From JAJECS01 sp965243625 (lineage in GTDB: Bacteria; Chloroflexota; UBA11872): a stretch of 64,000 nt of DNA. Under the pieces are notes generated by a model that was not told the DNA's origin, made no database searches, and worked only from the letters and a program-made list of their open reading frames with translations. Shown piece by piece: positions 42,477-50,914 of this stretch (within the stretch, counting starts at the first letter, position 1; each line of letters opens with the position of its first letter). The stretch lies in assembly GCA_965243625.1 (NCBI GenBank), contig CBDEVI010000002.1:1860001-1924000 (forward strand), written 5' to 3'. A program made the translations under genes and the position numbers.

Positions 42477-43895
42477 ATGAAACGCCGCCTTCAGCTTGTC
42501 GGATTCGTGGCCGTGCCGCTTGGCGCCATCGCCTTGGCGGCGGTTGCCTTTCTGCTCGTCGTCAGCCTGCAGCAGCAGCTGGCGGACGCTACCGCGCGGG
42601 TCGACCGGCTCGAAGCCGCAGCCGCGGCTTTGGAGCCGCGGGTGCTTGCCCTGGAAGACGCGTCCACGTCGCTCGATGCGGTGCAACCCATGCTCAGCGC
42701 CCAACGTTTCCGCCTCGTGGACGACAGCGGCCAAGAGCGCGCGGTCCTGCAACTCGAAGAACACGGGCCGTCGTTGCGAGTTTTGGACGTGAGCGGCGAG
42801 TCGCAAGTGTTCATCGGCGTGACCGACACGGGGCCGGAGCTCACCGTCAACGGCCCGGGCCAGACTGCGAAGTCCGCCCGCGCCACGCTGAAGCTCAACG
42901 CGAACGGCCTTCCCCACCTGGAAATGGTCGACCTGGAGGGGCGTCCGCGGACGGCGCTGGCTCTCAGCTCCGTCTCCGGAAACGGCGATGGCTTCCTGCG
43001 TTTCTGGGATCAAGAGGGCGACCGGCGCCTGCTCGTGGGTGTGCGCGACAACGCGCCCGAAGTCGTGCTGGCAGACAGGGAAGACATCGCGCGCGCGAGA
43101 CTGAGCGCCGGCCCCTATGGACCGAGCCTCAAGCTCCACGATGCCACCGGCAGCTCGCGGGCCGACTTTGGCCTCACCGATTTCGGCGAGGTTGGGATTA
43201 TCCTGAGGGGCGATGACGAGGAGCAGCGCGCCGCGCTCTTGGTCGATCCCTTCGAGACATCTCTGTCGTTCTTTGGGCCTCGAGGCGAGGTTCGTTCCGT
43301 CCTCGAAAGCGATGATGAAGGCTCGTCGCTCTTCCTCTTCGACGCGCACGACAGCTTCAGCGTGTCCCTCGGAGTCTCGGACGATGGATCGGTCATGGGA
43401 TTCTCCGATGAGACGGGCGCCATCCGCGCCGCGTTGGGCTTCGTAGGTCCTGGGCCTTCGCTTGAATTCGCCGACGCCGAGGGCACCGTGCGCGCGCACC
43501 TGAGCGATACGGCCGACGCCACCAGGCTCGTGCTTCAGGACGAGCAGGGGACTCCAAGGACGGCACTCGGCATCACCGACGAGGGCGTGGTGCTGGGGCT
43601 GTTCGACGAATCCGGCACGCTGCGCACCAGTGTGGGGCAGACGCCGGAGGGCTCCGCGTTTGAGATCTACGATGCCCAGGGCACGGTGCGCGCCAATCTG
43701 GGCCTCTTGCAGGGCAGCCCCGCGCTTTCGCTGAACGACTCGTCCCAGACTCCGCGCGTGTTCGCGGGATTCGTCCGCAGCACCAAAGAGCCCTTCATCG
43801 CGACGTTGGACGAGGACCTCGGCGTCATCTGGCGGTCCGACCGGCCGCCGAATTCGGAGTCTGACTCCGAAACCACCGCGAGCACCGGGGGCTAG
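42477..43895 (+). CDS. Membrane-anchored protein of about sixteen 22-residue repeats
   Basis: A 472-residue protein of unknown function. One N-terminal membrane segment (residues about 8-31) is followed by a short helical, coiled-coil-like stalk (about 32-72, ARVDRLEAAAAALEPRV). Residues about 78-455 are tandem repeats of about 22 residues with the pattern L-x-L-x-D-x2-G-x2-R-x2-L-x7-G-x2. Examples are FRLVDDSGQERAVLQLE, LEFADAEGTVRAHLSD and LGLFDESGTLRTSVGQ. The alternating strands suggest a beta-solenoid or stacked hairpins on the cell surface. It ends in an acidic Ser/Thr tail. The ATG at 42477 follows GGGGGAG. I know no named family. Confidence 0.85.
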   Translation: MKRRLQLVGFVAVPLGAIALAAVAFLLVVSLQQQLADATARVDRLEAAAAALEPRVLALEDASTSLDAVQPMLSAQRFRLVDDSGQERAVLQLEEHGPSLRVLDVSGESQVFIGVTDTGPELTVNGPGQTAKSARATLKLNANGLPHLEMVDLEGRPRTALALSSVSGNGDGFLRFWDQEGDRRLLVGVRDNAPEVVLADREDIARARLSAGPYGPSLKLHDATGSSRADFGLTDFGEVGIILRGDDEEQRAALLVDPFETSLSFFGPRGEVRSVLESDDEGSSLFLFDAHDSFSVSLGVSDDGSVMGFSDETGAIRAALGFVGPGPSLEFADAEGTVRAHLSDTADATRLVLQDEQGTPRTALGITDEGVVLGLFDESGTLRTSVGQTPEGSAFEIYDAQGTVRANLGLLQGSPALSLNDSSQTPRVFAGFVRSTKEPFIATLDEDLGVIWRSDRPPNSESDSETTASTGG

Positions 43896-43977
43896 GGCTC
43901 GCGCGGGCCGGCGAAGACTCGCGGCCGGATAGGCGGGCGCCCGCAGAACGGCGCCGCGCCCGGGCTATTCTGGCCCC

Positions 43978-44337
43978 ATGGCATACGGGTGGCACGACAG
44001 TATTGGCCCGGGCGGGCCATCGCTGAGTGATCCGAAGTTTGAACCGCCCAGAAGGCGGCGCGGCCCGCCGCGTTCGCGCTGGCTGGGCGCCGCCTCCGCG
44101 TGCTTCCTGGTAGCGCTCGGCACGACTGTGCTCATCACGCAGTCGCTGGTGGTCGGCATGTGGTTCATCTTGGCTGGAGCCGTCCTGTCGATGTTGGCCC
44201 GCGGTCTGCTCTTCGTGAGGCGGAAAACCTGGGCCGGCCGCCCAGAGACTTGGCCGACGCAGGCGACCACTCCACCAATAGCAGCTCGCCACGCCCGGTC
44301 GCAGCCGTTGAACCCTCGTGGTGGCTGCAGCCGATGA
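43978..44337 (+). CDS. Small membrane protein of unknown function
   Basis: A 119-residue protein with two hydrophobic segments (LGAASACFLVALGTTVLIT and LVVGMWFILAGAVLSML) between a basic N terminus rich in Pro/Arg and a basic, Thr/Pro-rich C terminus. No family is recognised. Its stop overlaps the ATG of the next gene as ATGA at 44334-44337, so the two are translationally coupled. Confidence 0.6.
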   Translation: MAYGWHDSIGPGGPSLSDPKFEPPRRRRGPPRSRWLGAASACFLVALGTTVLITQSLVVGMWFILAGAVLSMLARGLLFVRRKTWAGRPETWPTQATTPPIAARHARSQPLNPRGGCSR

Positions 44338-44594
44338 GCCGACGGCAGGCCGCAGCCGTCGTCAGCTTGCCGTTTGGCGCTGCGGGTATTGCGTACTTGG
44401 TCGCTGAACCGGATTTCGTTCCCGGCGCGTGGACGGCAATCGCCGGCGGCAGCCTGGCCGTCATCTATTTCGTCGTGGCCTACCGGCAGTCCGCTCGCCC
44501 GCGGCGCCAGCGACGCTTCCGCGTGGAGGAAGACGACTCGCGCCGGAAGTGGCGTCGCTATCGGTGGCCGCGCGGCGCGCGCACGCTGCGCTAG
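44334..44594 (+). CDS. Small membrane protein of unknown function, coupled to the previous gene
   Basis: An 86-residue protein opening with MSRRQAAAVVSLPFGAAGIAYLV, then a second helix (WTAIAGGSLAVIYFVVAY) and a strongly basic tail (RPRRQRRFRVEEDDSRRKWRRYRWPRGARTLR in parts). Two helices and a positive cytoplasmic end. It shares an ATGA overlap with the gene before it and probably forms a small two-protein membrane complex. Confidence 0.6.
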   Translation: MSRRQAAAVVSLPFGAAGIAYLVAEPDFVPGAWTAIAGGSLAVIYFVVAYRQSARPRRQRRFRVEEDDSRRKWRRYRWPRGARTLR

Positions 44595-44644
44595 ACGCGA
44601 AGCGTGAGTTCCGTGGAGAGCTCGTGCGTCGAGCGGAGCCGGTC

Positions 44645-45793
44645 TTAGGCTTCGGCCGTTCGCTGCCGCGTGAGGCCGCGCCTGGCGAGGACGGTGACCA
44701 GCACCAATGAGCCCGCGAGCGCGGCGACGCCCACCCAGTTCATGCCGCCCGCGCTGAACACCGGGCCCGTCGCCAGGCTGCCGGTGGCCGCGGCCACGGC
44801 GGCGAGCGCGTCGCCGGCGCCCTGGGTGCGGCCTCGCTCGTGCGGCGAGAGACCGTCGATCAGCAAGGCCGAGCCGGCGACGAAGCACATGTTCCAGCCG
44901 TAGCCAACCAGGAACATCGCCAGCAGCATCACGCCAAGGTCGGCGGAAAACGGCGTCAGCACGCTGGCGGCAATCAGCTGCGCCGCGCCCAGCGCGATCA
45001 CCGGCAACTGACCGTAGCGGTCAACCAGGCGACCCGTGAGCGCCGCCAGCCCGAACATGCCCACGGTGTGGACGGCGATGGCAATGGAAATGGTGGTGGG
45101 CACGTGGCCGTGATCGTGCAGGTGCACGGGCGCGATGGTCATCACCATCACCATCACGAGCTGGCCGACCAGCATGGCGAGCACGGCCACCCGGACATTG
45201 ACGGCGCGAAAGATCTCGCGCAACGGACGCGCATCCGCGTCCAGGCCGCCGCCCGCCGCGACGGGGGCCAGCGGCGACGCGGTGGTCATGTCGCGCGGAT
45301 CGGGTCGTACGAACGTGAGGACTAGCGCCACGGCCGCGCCGACCAGTACGGCGGCGGCCAGCCACGGCCCGGCGAATTCATCGATCCCGGCCCCCTCGGC
45401 AAGACTCGTGGACGCGCTGACGATCAGCGGCCCAGTGATGGATCCGATGGTGCCGGCGAAGACGATGCGGCCGATGATGCGCCCGCGACGCTGCGGCGAA
45501 TGCACCTCGGCGGCGACGTAGCGCGACTGATCGCTCGCGGTCCGCGACATGCCAAAGATCGCGGCTCCGGCAACCAGACCCGGGTAAGACTCGCTCATGA
45601 TGGAAAGGGCTCCCACCACCGCGCCGACCACGCCCGTGAAATAGCCAAGCGCAAGCGCGGGCCGACGCCCCGCGGCATCCATGAGCCAACCGATGGGATA
45701 GGCCGCCAGCGCGCGGCCGAACAGCATGGCGGCGCCCGGGATGCCGGCGTAGGCAGGGTCTCCGGCCAGGATCGCCGCGCTGATGGACAGCAC
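44645..45793 (-). CDS. MFS transporter, start codon not in the usual set
   Basis: A major facilitator carrier of at least 382 residues. Motif A, GWLMDAAGRRPAL, lies between helices 2 and 3, and later ALTGRLVDRYGQLPV is the matching motif of the second half. HLHDHGHVPTTISIA is a His-rich loop. The GTG at 45793 would cut off most of helix 1. The frame stays open upstream to 45926 and continues a good first helix (RITATLFAAQAAFSAAGIASFS), but it has no ATG, GTG or TTG; the candidates are ATC at 45886, ATT at 45883 or CTG at 45874. The substrate is unknown. Confidence 0.85.
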   Translation of the reverse strand: MLSISAAILAGDPAYAGIPGAAMLFGRALAAYPIGWLMDAAGRRPALALGYFTGVVGAVVGALSIMSESYPGLVAGAAIFGMSRTASDQSRYVAAEVHSPQRRGRIIGRIVFAGTIGSITGPLIVSASTSLAEGAGIDEFAGPWLAAAVLVGAAVALVLTFVRPDPRDMTTASPLAPVAAGGGLDADARPLREIFRAVNVRVAVLAMLVGQLVMVMVMTIAPVHLHDHGHVPTTISIAIAVHTVGMFGLAALTGRLVDRYGQLPVIALGAAQLIAASVLTPFSADLGVMLLAMFLVGYGWNMCFVAGSALLIDGLSPHERGRTQGAGDALAAVAAATGSLATGPVFSAGGMNWVGVAALAGSLVLVTVLARRGLTRQRTAEA

Positions 45794-45971
45794 CGAGAAG
45801 CTGGCGATGCCAGCGGCCGAAAACGCGGCTTGGGCGGCAAACAGCGTGGCCGTGATGCGCTGAGGGGCGGTCAGCGACGGAATGATGGACGTGAGCCTGT
45901 CTCCCGGCGTGGGCGCGCGGGCATTCTAGGCGGGAGTGAAGGGCAGGCTCCGAGCCAGTCTCAGGACCGCT

Positions 45972-45997
45972 CATGGTTCGACACGCTCACCACGAAC
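45972..45997. repeat. Family C repeat
   Basis: CATGGTTCGACACGCTCACC followed by ACGAAC, matching the copy at 52233-52260 apart from the centre. The gap 45794-46089 between the MFS gene and the SDR gene carries this and the MFS leader. Confidence 0.65.
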
Positions 45998-46089
45998 GCG
46001 AACAGGCTGACAACGCAGGGAATCTCGGCCGTCTGAAGCAGGGGATATGGTGGTAGCCGCGCAGGCGGCGGGACAAGGAGCGGGCACAG

Positions 46090-46890
46090 GTGGGCACATT
46101 CGACGGGAAATCAGTCGTGGTGACGGGCGGCGCTCAGGGCATCGGCGGCGGCGTCAGCAAGGGCTTCGCGCGGGCCGGCGCATCGGTCACCGTGGTGGAC
46201 ATCGACGAGGCGGCGGCCGCGGCGCTTACCGGCAGCCTGGGAAACGAGGGGTGCACGGCGCAGTACGCGATTGCCGACGTGAGCAGTCACGCGGACGCCA
46301 AGCGAGCCATCGAGCAGGCCGTGTCGGCCTTCGGCGGCGTGGACGTGCTGGTGAACAACGCGGGCATTCAGCCGATGGGTTCTTATGTCAAGCTCGATGC
46401 CGAGACCGAGGAGGGCTGGGACCGGATCATCGGGGTCAACCTGAAGGCCTGCTTCCTGATGTCGAAATACGCCATTCCCTCAATGCGCGAGCGGGGCGGG
46501 GGCGTCGTCATCAACGTCGCCAGCGTGCAGGGCCTGCAATCGCAGCCGATGGTGCCGGCCTACGCGGCGTCGAAAGGCGGGGTGCTGTCCCTGACGCGCA
46601 ACATGGCGCTGGACTATGCGCGGGAGAACATCCGGGTGGTGGCCATCAACCCGGGCTCGATCGACACGCCCATGCTGCGCACGCAGGCTCGCGCGGCGGG
46701 TGACGAGGACGAGATGGTGGAGACTTGGGGGCGCACACACCCGATTCCACGCATCGGCCAGCCCGCCGACATCGCCAACGCGGCCTTGTTTCTCGCCAGC
46801 GATGCGGCCAGCTTCATCACCGGCGAATACCTGTGCGTCGACGGCGGGTACATGGCCCAGGGCGCGTGGGCGGGGAACTACGACGAGTAG
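46090..46890 (+). CDS. Short-chain dehydrogenase/reductase (SDR)
   Basis: A 266-residue classical SDR. The cofactor loop is VTGGAQGIGGGVSKGFA; an acidic end of strand 2 (VVDIDEA) favours NAD. The usual NNAG motif, Ser in NVASVQG, and Tyr-x3-Lys in AYAASKGG complete the active site. The C-terminal ASFITGEYLCVDGGYMAQG is typical. The GTG at 46090 follows AAGGAG nine bases upstream. The substrate, an alcohol or sugar, is unknown. It is divergent from the MFS gene. Confidence 0.93.
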   Translation: MGTFDGKSVVVTGGAQGIGGGVSKGFARAGASVTVVDIDEAAAAALTGSLGNEGCTAQYAIADVSSHADAKRAIEQAVSAFGGVDVLVNNAGIQPMGSYVKLDAETEEGWDRIIGVNLKACFLMSKYAIPSMRERGGGVVINVASVQGLQSQPMVPAYAASKGGVLSLTRNMALDYARENIRVVAINPGSIDTPMLRTQARAAGDEDEMVETWGRTHPIPRIGQPADIANAALFLASDAASFITGEYLCVDGGYMAQGAWAGNYDE

Positions 46891-46978
46891 GCCCCCGCGC
46901 GCCGGTCCACTCCCAATGGCGACCTCTGCAAAATCCAGCCGGGCTTGGGGATGAGCGGGAGCATCTTGTCCGCCCCCA

Positions 46979-47021
46979 GGTTCAATGAATGGTGGATTCC
47001 CGCCTTCGCAGGAATGACGGA
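46979..47021. repeat. Family A palindromic repeat
   Basis: It begins with GGTTCAATGAATGGTGG, then the arms ATTCCCGCC and GCAGGAAT, with one base changed in the right arm. The shared lead sequence suggests the same parent element as at 15.3 and 36.5 kb. Confidence 0.8.
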
Positions 47022-47040
47022 GTGATTTGGCCAGGGTCGC

Positions 47041-49269
47041 CTACGGCGGCAGTGTCTGGAGGTAGTTGACCAGGTTCCAGATGTCGAACACGGTCAGCGT
47101 CTCGCCAAACGCCGGCATGGCCGTGTCGGCAATGCCCGCTTCGATGAAGGCGTAGAGCTCGCCGTCGGGATGCAGCGGCACGTGGATGGTCAGATCGAGC
47201 GGCGGCGGATCGAGTCCGGCCGCCAACGGACCGTCGCCCTGTCCGCCCGGACCGTGGCAACTGACGCAGTGGGCCTCGAAGTGCACGCGTCCGGCATCGA
47301 TGGATGTCTGGTCGGGCGGTACGGGGTTCACGGCGCTCAAGGAACTCGGGGCGAACTCGGGGGTAGTGACCAGGAGCGCAAGCCCAACCGCACCGGCGCC
47401 GAAGCCGGCGACCGTCGCGCCCCGCCGCGCCCACTCCGCCCAGGCCATGGGCTGCAGCATGGCGAAGGCCAAAAGGAGTCCCAGGCCGGCGAGCGCGATG
47501 GCCCACACGCGGCGCACATCGTCGGCGGCCGGCGGCGGCGCGCCGCCCGCCGCTGAGCCGCCCGGCGTCACGTCGAACCGGAAGGGCGCGCGCGTGTCGA
47601 ACTCGCCGGCGCGCCGGACGATGACGAGCGCCTGCCAGCGCCCGACGAGGCCGATGAAGTCGCCCGACACGATGTAGCGCCCCTCAGCATCCGCCTGCGG
47701 ACGCAGATCGCGCTGTCCGATGTCCGAGTCGAGGAACCTGACTTGCAGCTCGACGTCGGCGTCGACCACGGGCTGTCCCCGATCCTGAAGCGTCAGGGTG
47801 GCGGTGTTGTTGCCCGGGGCACCGGGCTGAATGCTCAGGGCCACGTCGAGGTCGTCGACGCGGGTCTCCAGGTTGACGCCCCGCGCATCGCCCAACGCGA
47901 CCTGGCGCGCGGGTTCGAGGCTGGTGAGCAGGCCGACCACCGCAACCACGGCGACGCCAAGCAGTACCTCGGCGGCCACCAGGCGCGGCGCCCAGCGGCC
48001 GGCGGCCGAGGGCCGCGATTCGTTCAGACGACGCCGCGTCCAGACCAGGTTGAACGCCCCGAGGCCTATTAGCGGCGCCACCAGTGCGAGCTTGGCCAGC
48101 AGCGCCCAGCCGTAGTCGGTTTGCACCAGGCGCGGCAGCTCGACGACTTGAATCCAGGTGGCAAACGCGCCGGTGATGACGAGCGCACCGACCGAGATCG
48201 TGGCGATGGTCGAAAACCGCGCCAGCAGCGCCCCAAGTAGGCGGCGGCGCGAGGCGCCGGCAAGCGCCCGGCGGGCATGCACCAGCGACAGCAGCAGCGG
48301 CGCCAGACCGCCGGCCCACAGCGCGGCGGTGAGCAAGTGCAGCGCGTCCGCGCTCGTGGCCGCGGCAGAGGATTCCAGCAGCGCTGCCGCATGGCTGCCC
48401 AGTGAAATCGTGACGAGCACGGTCGCGGCCAGGGCCGCGACTGGCCACCAGGCTCGCAGCGGCCGCGGTTCGCGGCCGGCCCGCATGAGCGCCAGCGCCA
48501 GGGCCACGAAGGCGATGGCTCGAGCGATCCACAGCGCGCCCCACTGGCCCAAGCCGAGCGCGCTGCCGACGGCGCCGACCAGGTCCGCCTCGGCATCGCC
48601 CGCGAGGCCCGCGGCCTGGGTCACCAGCAGGCCCACGTGGGCGCCCGCGGCCAGACCGAAGCCAATCCAACCCAGCTCCACGTAGCGCGATCCCGTGACG
48701 CTAGTCCCTACGGCTCGGGCGGCGGGAGCGAATATCAGCGGCACATGCACCGCGGCGCCCAGCACGAGCATGGCGCCAACGAGCAGCGCGGCCCGCAGGA
48801 CGGGCTCGGCGGGGCTCAGAACCAGCGCGGACGCCGGGGTGCTCGCCACGTCGGCGTCGATGGGCTCGCCCACGCTGAAGGCATACGAGCCGCGGATGAC
48901 GTGGCCGTCGACCACCGACAAGGTGCGCCAGGTGACGACATAGGTGCCGTCGGCGAGCGGCGGCACGCGGACCAGCATGGCGGAACGGTTTGACGGATCG
49001 ACCTGGCTGGGGCCCTCGGTCACCGACGCCCCGGAGGCATCCAAGACATCGATGCGGCTGAATTCAGGTTCGATTCGCTCGGAGAACTCGGCGGCGACGA
49101 CCTGCGGCGGCGTGTCGACCGTCGAACCGGCAGCCGGGATCGCGCGCACGAGATTGGCGTGGGCGGCAACCGGCATGAGCCCGACGCCGGCGAGCACGGC
49201 GGCAAGCACAACCGCCAACGCCCAGCGGCGGGCCGGCGCCAGCGTCATGCGTTGGAGAGGCGCCTGCAT
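47041..49269 (-). CDS. CopC-CopD-YtkA/FixH-like-cytochrome c fusion protein
   Basis: A 742-residue membrane protein that seems to join four parts. Residues about 1-37 are a signal; cleavage after VAA would leave His as the new N terminus (HANLVRAIP), as copper-binding CopC needs. CopC runs to about residue 130 (FSERIEPEFSRIDVLD, VVDGHVIRGSYAFSVG). A CopD-type multi-helix domain follows to about 440. Then a beta-rich part resembles YtkA/FixH (about 460-580), then two helices. A C-terminal cytochrome c has haem motif CVSCH at 668-672 and an axial Met in TAMPAFG near 718. The pair of genes upstream (cupredoxin-like and His-rich) supports copper handling. Confidence 0.85.
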   Translation of the reverse strand: MQAPLQRMTLAPARRWALAVVLAAVLAGVGLMPVAAHANLVRAIPAAGSTVDTPPQVVAAEFSERIEPEFSRIDVLDASGASVTEGPSQVDPSNRSAMLVRVPPLADGTYVVTWRTLSVVDGHVIRGSYAFSVGEPIDADVASTPASALVLSPAEPVLRAALLVGAMLVLGAAVHVPLIFAPAARAVGTSVTGSRYVELGWIGFGLAAGAHVGLLVTQAAGLAGDAEADLVGAVGSALGLGQWGALWIARAIAFVALALALMRAGREPRPLRAWWPVAALAATVLVTISLGSHAAALLESSAAATSADALHLLTAALWAGGLAPLLLSLVHARRALAGASRRRLLGALLARFSTIATISVGALVITGAFATWIQVVELPRLVQTDYGWALLAKLALVAPLIGLGAFNLVWTRRRLNESRPSAAGRWAPRLVAAEVLLGVAVVAVVGLLTSLEPARQVALGDARGVNLETRVDDLDVALSIQPGAPGNNTATLTLQDRGQPVVDADVELQVRFLDSDIGQRDLRPQADAEGRYIVSGDFIGLVGRWQALVIVRRAGEFDTRAPFRFDVTPGGSAAGGAPPPAADDVRRVWAIALAGLGLLLAFAMLQPMAWAEWARRGATVAGFGAGAVGLALLVTTPEFAPSSLSAVNPVPPDQTSIDAGRVHFEAHCVSCHGPGGQGDGPLAAGLDPPPLDLTIHVPLHPDGELYAFIEAGIADTAMPAFGETLTVFDIWNLVNYLQTLPP

Positions 49270-49279
49270 CGCCTGGTGC

Positions 49280-49304
49280 GGGCGGGTTTGAAACCCGCCC
49301 CTAC
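49280..49304. repeat. Family B palindrome
   Basis: The same GGGCGGGTTT/AAACCCGCCC palindrome as at 32671, with CTAC following. It lies 11 bases before the start of the CopC-CopD fusion gene (minus strand). Confidence 0.8.
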
Positions 49305-49335
49305 CGGAGACATGGCGTCCCTGGGTTTGACCGGA

Positions 49336-49389
49336 CTGGATTCCGGCCCCGGATCGAGTCCGGGGCAGGCTCTTCGCCGGAATGACGGA
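49336..49389. repeat. Family A-like repeat with a different inner palindrome
   Basis: The outer arms are ATTCCGGC/GCCGGAAT and the inner palindrome is CCCCGGA(TCGAG)TCCGGGG, followed by CAGGCTCTTC exactly as in the 30.5 and 36.5 kb copies. Matching changes in both arms keep the pairing. Confidence 0.8.
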
Positions 49390-49391
49390 CT

Positions 49392-50405
49392 CTAGGCACT
49401 GCGGCGACTCCGAATCGCTAGCGCGATTGCGCCGGCGGCGGTCAGAAGGCCGAGGGCGCCCACGACTATGCCAACGACGCCGATCACTCGCGCGCCTGCC
49501 GCTGCGTCGAGCGCCTCGTCGGCCGATGCCCGCGAGCTTCGCACGACCCCCTCGAGCTCGCGGACACTGGGGAGCGTGACGGGGAATTGCGCGGCGGCGC
49601 GCGACTGAACGGCGTCGAAGGTGTTCGCGCCCGACTCGAAGGCCTCGTCGAACGGCTGGCCCTCGATGCTGCCGAAGAACCGGAAGCGATAGCCGCCGGG
49701 TTGCGTCGGAATGAAATCCGCCGTGTAGGCACCGGGGCGCTCGAACAGCGGCGCGAGGGCCATGACCGTCGACTGCCCCGTGGCGACGTGGGTGACCTCG
49801 ACTTGCAGCGTGTTCTCCAGTCCGGTCACCGGCCCACCCAGTCCGGCAGCGGCATGGGCCTCATCGGTGTGCATACCGCTCGCGATGAGCTGTGGCTCGC
49901 CGGTGCGATTGAGAAACACGACGGTGGTTCCCGGCTGCACGCGAAGCACGGGCGGCGCGGGGCCGTCGGCATGCAACTCGATATCGACGCGGCTCGCCGC
50001 GGGCGCCCCGCGTGAGACTTCAATCGATCCGGCGATTTCGGGATTGAGGTGGCTGTGGTAGGGAATGGTCATGCCGTCGAGGCCGTGCGAAATCGCCGCC
50101 TCGAACGTGTCGCCGTCCTCGAACGGCGTGGACACGAAGATGCCGCCGTGGGCCATGACGTCGGGCATCTGGCTTCCCGACATGTCGTGCGGCTCCTGGG
50201 TCCCTTGCCCGCTCCCCTTTCTGGTGACCTCGAGGAATACGGCGTTGAGGTACCCCTCGTAGGCAGGTTCGTTCAGGAAGCCGACGACAACGTCGACCCC
50301 GGCCGCTTCACGGCCTTCGTGCGCCAGCGCGCCTGCGGCCGCAGTGGCGGTGAGGGCCGCCGCCGCCAGCGCGCACGCCGCGGCGCGCGCGGATATCCAT
50401 CGCAT
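49392..50405 (-). CDS. Exported cupredoxin-like protein with C-terminal anchor
   Basis: A 337-residue exported protein. The signal is MRWISARAAACALAAAALTA; the mature part begins AHEGREAAGVDVVVGFLNEP, with an early His. The middle holds MTIPYHSHLNPEIAGSIEV and VLRVQPGTTVVFLNRTGEPQLIASGMHTDEAH, which look like cupredoxin/plastocyanin strands with His and Met ligands. A single helix near the C terminus (VIGVVGIVVGALGLLTAAGAIALA) anchors it. AGGAG lies nine bases before the ATG at 50405. It sits in the same minus-strand run as the CopC-CopD fusion and the His-rich peptide. The fold is inferred. Confidence 0.75.
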   Translation of the reverse strand: MRWISARAAACALAAAALTATAAAGALAHEGREAAGVDVVVGFLNEPAYEGYLNAVFLEVTRKGSGQGTQEPHDMSGSQMPDVMAHGGIFVSTPFEDGDTFEAAISHGLDGMTIPYHSHLNPEIAGSIEVSRGAPAASRVDIELHADGPAPPVLRVQPGTTVVFLNRTGEPQLIASGMHTDEAHAAAGLGGPVTGLENTLQVEVTHVATGQSTVMALAPLFERPGAYTADFIPTQPGGYRFRFFGSIEGQPFDEAFESGANTFDAVQSRAAAQFPVTLPSVRELEGVVRSSRASADEALDAAAGARVIGVVGIVVGALGLLTAAGAIALAIRSRRSA

Positions 50406-50481
50406 GTGAGTTCTCCTGGGTGCATGTGCTCGGCGGCGCGAATTGAGACCGCGCCTGCCGCGAAGGTTTCCGACGAGTCGA

Positions 50482-50829
50482 CTAGCTCCGAGGCGGTGGA
50501 TGCGCCGCCTGCGGGGTCCACTCCGGTACGCGTTGGGTCGCATGCGTGATCCGGCGAAAGGTCATGGGAAGCAGGGCGGTGGCCAGCAGCGCCGGCAGCA
50601 CGCCGGCGAGCAGACCAAAGGCGCCGTCCGGGAATTCGCCCGAGGACGCCTGCGTTTCAGCTCCCGGCGGCGGGTGGCCGGTCGCGAAGTGCACGTGGCG
50701 GTGCCCCTCGTGTCCGGGTGGAACCTCGATGCCGATGGCCTGTGCCAGCAACACCGTCAGCAGGGGCGCGGCCAGGGCAAGCAGCGCCGCGCGCGCGAAC
50801 ACGCGCCCACCGGCGCTGGAAAGGGTCAT
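50482..50829 (-). CDS. Small membrane protein with His-rich loop
   Basis: A 115-residue protein with two hydrophobic segments (FARAALLALAAPLLTVLLAQAIG and GAFGLLAGVLPALLATALL) joined by an exposed loop, VPPGHEGHRHVHFATGHPPPG, that holds five histidines in twenty residues. Such a loop would bind copper or zinc. The C terminus is basic. It begins 77 bases upstream of the cupredoxin-like gene and would be the first gene of the copper module. No named family. Confidence 0.7.
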   Translation of the reverse strand: MTLSSAGGRVFARAALLALAAPLLTVLLAQAIGIEVPPGHEGHRHVHFATGHPPPGAETQASSGEFPDGAFGLLAGVLPALLATALLPMTFRRITHATQRVPEWTPQAAHPPPRS

Positions 50830-50914
50830 GGTTGTCGAAGCTCGCCGGCAGCGTGCAGGAGCATGAGCCAAGCTTACTGCGGCTGCGAAGTGGCTCCCCG
50901 GGATGCCTTTTGGA

